Of a stretch of DNA of 9,582 bases, positions 5,042-9,582 are shown one piece after another. The stretch lies in contig CABQAC010000061.1 in assembly GCA_902462035.1 (NCBI GenBank), positions 1 to 9,582 on the forward strand. The letters are read 5' to 3'. The notes under the pieces were generated by a model. The model saw only the letters and a program-made list of their open reading frames with translations. It was not told the origin of the DNA and made no database searches. The translations under genes were made by a program, and so were the position numbers. This DNA is from an uncultured Eubacteriales bacterium. GTDB lineage: Bacteria > Bacillota > Clostridia > Oscillospirales > Acutalibacteraceae. Within the stretch, counting starts at the first letter, position 1. Each line of letters opens with the position of its first letter.

Positions 5042-6859
5042 ATGAAGTGGAAAATACGGCGAAAGAAGCCCGCCTCCATCCGTGTGCAGCTGGTGGTCAT
5101 CACATCGGTGATGCTGATGGGCATGGCGCTGATCCTATTGTATTCCTCCCTTCGGTTTTACCGGATCCAGTACGAGACCGTGAAGGAAAACCAACAGATG
5201 GTGGCGGAACAAGCCGCGGCTAAAGCAACGCAAAATTGCAAGGACATCAAAAAGATGGTACAGGCCGTTGCCTATAACAAGGTGGTGCAGGACTACCTGC
5301 GGGAGACCGACCGGGAACACATGTTTGAACAGTACCAAAGCGTAAAAAATTTTTTGAACAATACCGTCAACCTGGGCAAGGGGATTTTGGATATTGCCGT
5401 GGTGGGCGAGAAGGGCGCCTTTATCAATATCGACGGGGAGAGCCTTTCGGCCAAGCAGTTGGCGGCGGGTATGCCCGGCGGCTTTTCCTTTTCGGGGCTT
5501 GCGTCCTACCGGTTTCGCGGCGTGCCGCGCGATTGTATTATCGCCGGTATGCCGTTTTATTCCGCCGCGGATATCGGCAACAAACATAAAATCGGCACCG
5601 TGCTGTTCGTTCTGGACCCGGGCCGCCTGGTGGACGGATACGCGGCAGATTCCAGCGAAAAACCGAACCTTTTATTTATGGACCGGGATTACCGCCTGCT
5701 TTCCGGGGATACGGAAAGGTACAAGGCGGTCCGGGAACTGGATCTGGAACGGATGGCGCGGCGGGATAACACCTCTTTGGAACAGGATGGTATTCTGCTG
5801 ACCTGTTACCGGATTGAGGAAATGGACGGGTACGCGGTATCCTGGGTGGACTGCGACAGGCTGGCCGCTCAAATATTAACGCTGACCGTCCAGCAGTCGG
5901 TGTTGGCGCTGGCGGTATTCGTGCTGCTGGGCGCGTTGCTTGTGGTGCGTGTGGGCAAGGTATTCCGTTCCCTGGAACAGCTGATGGGGGTCATGCAGCG
6001 GGTGAACGCGGGAAACCGCAGGGCGCTGCGGGAGCGTATCCCCGTGACGGATTCCTGCAGCGAAATCGCGGCGGTGGGCCAGGCGTTTAACACGATGCTG
6101 GACGAAATCAGCACCCTTGCCCATAACATATCCGACTCCTATGGCCGGATGTACGAGCTGGAGGTGGCGCGGCGCAAAACGGAGCTGGCTTTTTTACAGA
6201 GCCAAATCAACCCCCACTTTTTGTACAATACATTGGAATTGATCTGCGGCATGTCCGCAGCCGGGGATAACGAGACGGTGGTGGAGGTAACCCGCGCGCT
6301 GGGCAGGACCTTCCGGTACAGCATCAAGGGCGGGGATCTGGTCACCCTGCGGCAGGAGCTTGATATCGCGAAATCCTATGTGATGATCCAGCAGGCGCGC
6401 TTCGAGGGCCGCTTTACCGTGGAGTACCGGGTGGATGCGGGCTGCCTGAACGCCCGGGTTCCCAAGATGATTTTGCAGCCGTTGGTGGAGAACGCCATCT
6501 ATCACGGTTTGGAGCGCAAGCTGGAAAAAGGACACCTGCAAGTCGGCGCCCGGCAGGAGGGAGACCGGTTGTGTATTACGGTCGCAGACGACGGGGTGGG
6601 CATTACGCAGGACCGGCTTGCGGTAATCCGCCATATGCTCCGCTGTAAGGCAGAGGAGAGAAACCGGGCGTTTGACAGCATCGGCCTGGTCAACGTCAAT
6701 GCCCGCATCCGGCTCTATTACGGCGAACCTTACGGGCTGGCGGTGGAGTCGGAAGAGAGCCGGTCCACCACGGTGCGGCTGTGGCTGCCGCTGGTGTATC
6801 CGGGCATCGAGGATGAACAAAACAGTATAACCGGAGAAAGGGGGACGCCGGATGTATAA
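5042..6859 (+). CDS. Membrane sensor histidine kinase, YesM-like (HisK/HAMP/HATPase)
   Basis: From the ATG at 5042 the protein is 605 aa. A short basic N-terminus (MKWKIRRKKP) leads into transmembrane helix 1 (about 16-37). An extracellular sensing region of about 240 residues follows, then helix 2 (about 284-304) and a HAMP-like linker (about 305-360). The phospho-acceptor block is FLQSQINPHFLYNTLELI with His392. The ATPase domain has the N-box LQPLVENAIYHG (Asn484) and the G-box ADDGVGI (515-521). This is the layout of YesM/LytS-type kinases that usually sense solutes and activate transport or polysaccharide-use genes. The start is uncertain: TTG 4982 and ATG 5009 are in frame but lack a good RBS, while 5042 follows the purine tract GAGGGAGAAAGGA, although at long spacing (14 nt). 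Its stop overlaps the next gene by 8 nt, so the two proteins are co-expressed partners. Confidence 0.93.
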   Translation: MKWKIRRKKPASIRVQLVVITSVMLMGMALILLYSSLRFYRIQYETVKENQQMVAEQAAAKATQNCKDIKKMVQAVAYNKVVQDYLRETDREHMFEQYQSVKNFLNNTVNLGKGILDIAVVGEKGAFINIDGESLSAKQLAAGMPGGFSFSGLASYRFRGVPRDCIIAGMPFYSAADIGNKHKIGTVLFVLDPGRLVDGYAADSSEKPNLLFMDRDYRLLSGDTERYKAVRELDLERMARRDNTSLEQDGILLTCYRIEEMDGYAVSWVDCDRLAAQILTLTVQQSVLALAVFVLLGALLVVRVGKVFRSLEQLMGVMQRVNAGNRRALRERIPVTDSCSEIAAVGQAFNTMLDEISTLAHNISDSYGRMYELEVARRKTELAFLQSQINPHFLYNTLELICGMSAAGDNETVVEVTRALGRTFRYSIKGGDLVTLRQELDIAKSYVMIQQARFEGRFTVEYRVDAGCLNARVPKMILQPLVENAIYHGLERKLEKGHLQVGARQEGDRLCITVADDGVGITQDRLAVIRHMLRCKAEERNRAFDSIGLVNVNARIRLYYGEPYGLAVESEESRSTTVRLWLPLVYPGIEDEQNSITGERGTPDV

Positions 6860-7652
6860 AGCGGTGATTATCGACGACGAAAAATGGGTCATCCGCAGTC
6901 TGCGCGCCATGATTGCGAAAAACGACCGGGATTTTGAAACCGTGGGGGAGGCCTACAATGGTGTGCAGGGCTGGAATTTGATGATGCAGCTGCGGCCTGA
7001 TTTGGCTTTTGTAGATGTGCGGATGCCTGGGATGGGCGGCCTGGAATTGATGCAAAAAGCCAACGAGACACATATCCCCACGCTGTTCGCGGTCATCAGC
7101 GGGTATGCCGAATTTGCTTACGCGCAAAAGGCCATCGTCAACCGGGCCATCGGCTATTGCCTGAAGCCTTTTTCCCAAAGCGAGATTGACGAAACGCTGC
7201 AAAAAGCCAAGCAGATTTTGGGGGAGCGCAGGCTGTCGGCTCCGGCTGAGCAGATAACGGTGCAGCAGCCTTTTCGAAGGGGGCTGGTGAAAAACGAAAC
7301 AGTGCTGCGCATGATCGCGTATTTAAATGAGAATTTTCGCGAGGAGATTTCCATCCAGCAGCTGGCGGACCTTTGTTCCATCAACCCGAATTACGCCAGC
7401 CAGCTGTTCAGCCGGGAATTGGGAGAAACCTATACCAGTTACCTGACCAAACTCCGGATCGGCTATGCCGCCAAGCTGCTGCGGCAGACAAACTTAACCG
7501 TAACCCAGATTGCGGACAAAACGGGATATAAAGATTATTTTTATTTTGCAAAGGTCTTCAAAAAATACATGGGCGTGACCCCAAGCGCATACCGGGGCGA
7601 TGACGGCGCCGCGCCGGGGGAGGGCCAGCCGGATGAAGGGACACGGGAATGA
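6852..7652 (+). CDS. Response regulator, receiver domain plus AraC-type HTH (YesN-like, short form)
   Basis: The 266-aa protein is the partner of the preceding kinase. The receiver domain (about 1-120) has the acidic pocket IIDDE (Asp8, Asp9), the phosphorylation site Asp55 in FVDVRMPGMGG, Ser83 and Lys105 (CLKPF). The AraC DNA-binding domain (about 148-250) has a first helix-turn-helix in ISIQQLADLCSINPNYASQL and a second in LTVTQIADKTGYKDYFYFAK, ending MGVTPSAYR. YesN relatives are commonly 350-540 aa, and this one has only about 30-40 linker residues. The ATG at 6852 follows GGAGAAAGGGGG and lies inside the end of the kinase gene. The C-terminal 18 residues are a Gly/Pro/acidic tail whose DNA also holds the RBS of the next gene. 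It probably activates the sugar or solute genes here and possibly its own operon. Confidence 0.95.
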   Translation: MYKAVIIDDEKWVIRSLRAMIAKNDRDFETVGEAYNGVQGWNLMMQLRPDLAFVDVRMPGMGGLELMQKANETHIPTLFAVISGYAEFAYAQKAIVNRAIGYCLKPFSQSEIDETLQKAKQILGERRLSAPAEQITVQQPFRRGLVKNETVLRMIAYLNENFREEISIQQLADLCSINPNYASQLFSRELGETYTSYLTKLRIGYAAKLLRQTNLTVTQIADKTGYKDYFYFAKVFKKYMGVTPSAYRGDDGAAPGEGQPDEGTRE

Positions 7653-9283
7653 TGAAAAAACGCGTTTGCTTGGCCGCGGTAGGGTTGCTGCTGCTTTTGC
7701 CCGCGAGCTGTCTGGGGCAGGACGCTCCGGCCTCCAGTTCATCCCGAAAGACTGAAAACATCCGCCATTTGAATGTCAGCATCGCCTTTTGGGATATTGG
7801 AGAAATGGCGCGGAACAAGCAGCCGGACGCGGTGCTGCGTTCTTTGGAGGAACGGTTCGATATTACGGTGGAGCCGGTTTCCGTTGGCTGGACCGATTAC
7901 GAGGAACAGTACCATGTCATGGCGGCCACCGGCTGCCTGCCGGATGTTTTCGTCACCAACAGCATCGGCGCGTCAGGGCTTAAAAGCAATTATTCGCTGT
8001 CTTCCTATGTGGAGGGCGGGCTGATCCGCCCCCTGCCGGTGGATTTGTCCCCCTATCCGCGCGTGCGCGAACAGGTGACCCAATTTCAAAGCAGCCTGGC
8101 CCAGGAGGGCGGGCGGTATTATACCATACCCCGCAGCTCTTTTACCGACCCATGGCTGGGTTCGAGCGACTCGGCCATGCTGGTGCGCAAGGACTGGATG
8201 GAAGCGCTGGGAGAGGATGACCCCCAAAATGCCGAGGACTTTTTGCGCCTGATGCGGCGTTTTGCCCAGGATGACCCTGACCGGAACGGCAAAGACGATA
8301 CCATCGGCTATAACGTCAATACGCGGTACGCCATGGGAAAATGGGTGATCCTGGGACTTGCGCCCGAATGCAACGTGTATGGCTGGGTGGCCCGGGATGG
8401 GAAATTTTTGCCCAGCTACGTGACCGAGGCGTTTGACACCGTGGTTTTATATTACCGCCGGCTGTACGAAACCGGCGGGCTGGATCCGAATTTTTACCTG
8501 AAAAAAGCCAACGATGCCAACGACGATTTTGCCCGGGGAACGCTGGGCGCGCTGGAACATAAATCCGCCCCGGGGACCTTATCTGAGCTGGCGGCCCAAT
8601 GGAGCGTTTACCACCCGGACAAGGCTTTTTCCGACTGTGTGAAGGTACTTCCGGTTTTTCCCGCGCCGGACGGCGTGCGTTACTGCAATACCAGCGCCCT
8701 GTCGTGGTCGGAATCGGTGATTTCCGCCGGGGTGGACGACGAAAAGATGGAGCGCATTTTAGCTTTGTATGATTATTTGCTGTCGGAAGAGGGCCGTAGG
8801 CTGACCCGGTTCGGCATCCAGGGGACGGACTACCTGGTGGACGAGGCCGGAAACTGCCGCCTTTTATGGCAGGCGGCGCCCAGTGGGGGGACGCCGGACC
8901 GTTTGGTGGCGAAGTACCCTTCCGTCGCCCTGTTTAAAAGCCTCGCGTCGTGGGGCGGCGCTTTGTCGGATTTCGAGATCAGCGAGATAAACAGCGCGGT
9001 GTACGGCAGGGAGCTGATGGAGATGGCGAACGGGGCGCTGGAATGGAACATGGAAAACGCCAGGCAGGTCGAACGGCCTTACGACTTTTACGACGTGCCG
9101 TACGACGGCGGGCAGCGGTTTAATACCAACCGGATCATCGACGACCTGACAAGGGTTATCATCGGTACGGGTGACCCGGTGGCCATGTGGCGGGAAGTGG
9201 TGGCGGGCTATTACCGGGAGGGCCTGCAGGAGGAGATTGAACAGCGCAACCAAGCGGCGCTGGACTTGGGATTAAGACCGTAG
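7649..9283 (+). CDS. Extracellular solute-binding lipoprotein (LplA-like ABC transporter component)
   Basis: The 544-aa protein begins with a signal peptide (MMKKRVCLAAVGLLLLLPAS) and Cys21. LPASC resembles a lipobox, but the Pro at -3 is unusual, so lipidation is likely rather than certain. The mature protein starts with a Ser-rich linker. A binding-protein fold follows: LNVSIAFWDI, a long central region with YYTIPRSSF and WLGSSDSAMLVRKDWMEALG, and a calcium-loop-like DDPDRNGKDDTIGY (208-221) typical of LplA-type family 1 binding proteins. Ligands of this group are usually oligosaccharides, but the ligand here cannot be read. The ATG overlaps the regulator stop (ATGA, 7649-7652), so it is translated with the two-component system. 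No permease or ATPase gene follows within the window. It may therefore feed a transporter encoded elsewhere or act as a ligand receptor for the kinase. Confidence 0.92.
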   Translation: MMKKRVCLAAVGLLLLLPASCLGQDAPASSSSRKTENIRHLNVSIAFWDIGEMARNKQPDAVLRSLEERFDITVEPVSVGWTDYEEQYHVMAATGCLPDVFVTNSIGASGLKSNYSLSSYVEGGLIRPLPVDLSPYPRVREQVTQFQSSLAQEGGRYYTIPRSSFTDPWLGSSDSAMLVRKDWMEALGEDDPQNAEDFLRLMRRFAQDDPDRNGKDDTIGYNVNTRYAMGKWVILGLAPECNVYGWVARDGKFLPSYVTEAFDTVVLYYRRLYETGGLDPNFYLKKANDANDDFARGTLGALEHKSAPGTLSELAAQWSVYHPDKAFSDCVKVLPVFPAPDGVRYCNTSALSWSESVISAGVDDEKMERILALYDYLLSEEGRRLTRFGIQGTDYLVDEAGNCRLLWQAAPSGGTPDRLVAKYPSVALFKSLASWGGALSDFEISEINSAVYGRELMEMANGALEWNMENARQVERPYDFYDVPYDGGQRFNTNRIIDDLTRVIIGTGDPVAMWREVVAGYYREGLQEEIEQRNQAALDLGLRP

Positions 9284-9320
9284 GAAAAAGGGGCCGCCGC
9301 TGGATTTTACGCCATACCGG

Positions 9321-9329
9321 TGCTATAAT
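9321..9329 (+). promoter_or_regulatory. Extended -10 promoter upstream of the right-edge gene
   Basis: TGCTATAAT is a perfect extended -10 (TG-N-TATAAT). The candidate -35, TGGATT at 9301-9306 with a 17-bp spacer, is weak, as is common for extended -10 promoters. Transcription would start near 9336, about 140 nt before the next ATG. The downstream gene can therefore be transcribed separately from the kinase operon. Confidence 0.7.
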
Positions 9330-9335
9330 GACCTT

Positions 9336-9476
9336 ATAGCGCCGCTTTGCCGGGCGCGTTTCTTTGTGGCGTTACGCATCCGCTGGCGCGGCGGAAGCAT
9401 TCCGGCTGGAAGCATCCCGGTTTTTTCTGTGCGGGAAGGCTGCCGCGGCAGATTACTTTGGAAAGGAACGGAAGGT
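9336..9476 (+). promoter_or_regulatory. Structured leader of the right-edge gene
   Basis: No gene is seen in this stretch. A 5-bp GC stem (GCGCC 9339-9343 with GGCGC 9353-9357) would sit at the very 5' end of the transcript. The direct repeat GGAAGCATTCCGG (9393-9405) and GGAAGCATCCCGG (9408-9420) is followed by TTTTTT (9421-9426). CTGCCGCGGCAG (9440-9451) is a perfect 12-bp palindrome. These could be an attenuator, an operator or mRNA-stabilising hairpins. No known riboswitch was recognised and no long stem was found. Confidence 0.45.
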
Positions 9477-9582
9477 ATGCACGGATTATTAATTGAGAAC
9501 GGACCCATGGACTGGCAGGTGTTCCAGCAGGAAGATGGCGCGGCGTCTGTACGGCTGTCGGGTACCTGGAACGAACCCCAGG
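9477..9582 (+). CDS. Start of an unrecognised gene, cut by the right edge
   Basis: The frame is open from the ATG at 9477 to the window end, giving 35 residues that begin MHGLLIENGPMDWQ and continue VFQQEDGAASVRLSGTW. The RBS GAAAGGAACGGAAGG lies just upstream. There is no signal peptide. The residues suggest a beta-strand-rich N-terminal domain, as in some carbohydrate-active enzymes. Its position after a solute-binding protein fits such a role, but this is a guess and no family can be assigned from 35 residues. It has its own promoter and leader. Confidence 0.7.
   Translation, partial: MHGLLIENGPMDWQVFQQEDGAASVRLSGTWNEPQ

Noticed and set aside
5032..5223. GTG-started small frame with good RBS spacing (63 codons)
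   Set aside because: It overlaps the kinase coding sequence out of frame and encodes a low-information peptide. The kinase frame carries the transmembrane helix and domains.
1..9582. CRISPR array, tRNA, rRNA, insertion sequence or phage genes
   Set aside because: No regularly spaced repeats, tRNA or rRNA-like sequences, transposase or integrase motifs were found on either strand.

Overview
The window is GC-rich coding DNA with AT-rich promoter spacers. The gene types suggest an anaerobic Gram-positive bacterium, probably a Clostridia or Oscillospiraceae-like gut lineage: an oxygen-sensitive class III ribonucleotide reductase with a NrdR-type promoter, a YesM/YesN-like two-component system, an LplA-like lipoprotein, and a short single-domain chromate-transporter-family protein. 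I infer this from gene families only and cannot name a species.

Layout. (1) Positions 1-1535 hold a divergent pair: a chromate transporter (CHR family) on the minus strand, cut by the left edge, and a LysR-type regulator on the plus strand. They share a short AT-rich spacer carrying a 10-bp inverted repeat. A strong bidirectional terminator (1539-1570) separates lysR from the convergent nrd operon. (2) Positions 1580-4592 are a minus-strand anaerobic ribonucleotide reductase operon in the order nrdD, small ORF, nrdG. The large NrdD (761 aa) has the ATP-cone, the catalytic barrel and the zinc cysteines, but stops where the glycyl-radical loop should follow. That loop (motif RRITGYL) lies in a separate 52-aa gene with its own strong ribosome binding site, and its stop codon overlaps the nrdG start. 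The promoter is clear (TTGACT, 17-bp spacer, CATAAT) and is covered by two NrdR-like boxes 31 bp apart. (3) Positions 4683-5041 are the divergent control region between nrdD and the next operon, with a good plus-strand promoter and several repeats that could be operators. (4) Positions 5042-9283 are a tightly overlapping plus-strand operon: a membrane sensor histidine kinase (HisKA/YesM type), a short receiver-AraC response regulator, and an extracellular solute-binding lipoprotein. No permease gene lies in the visible part. (5) Positions 9284-9476 form a leader with an extended -10 promoter and several small repeats, followed by the first 35 codons of a gene I do not recognise that runs off the right edge.

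How the genes work together. NrdG would use S-adenosylmethionine to place a radical on the small glycyl protein. That protein must dock into the large NrdD to make dNTPs without oxygen, with NrdR repressing the operon when dNTPs are plentiful. The downstream operon looks like a carbohydrate (or other solute) sensing and uptake module, in which the kinase, regulator and binding protein are co-expressed. The most unusual item is the NrdD split in two; simple frameshifting or stop read-through does not rejoin the two parts.
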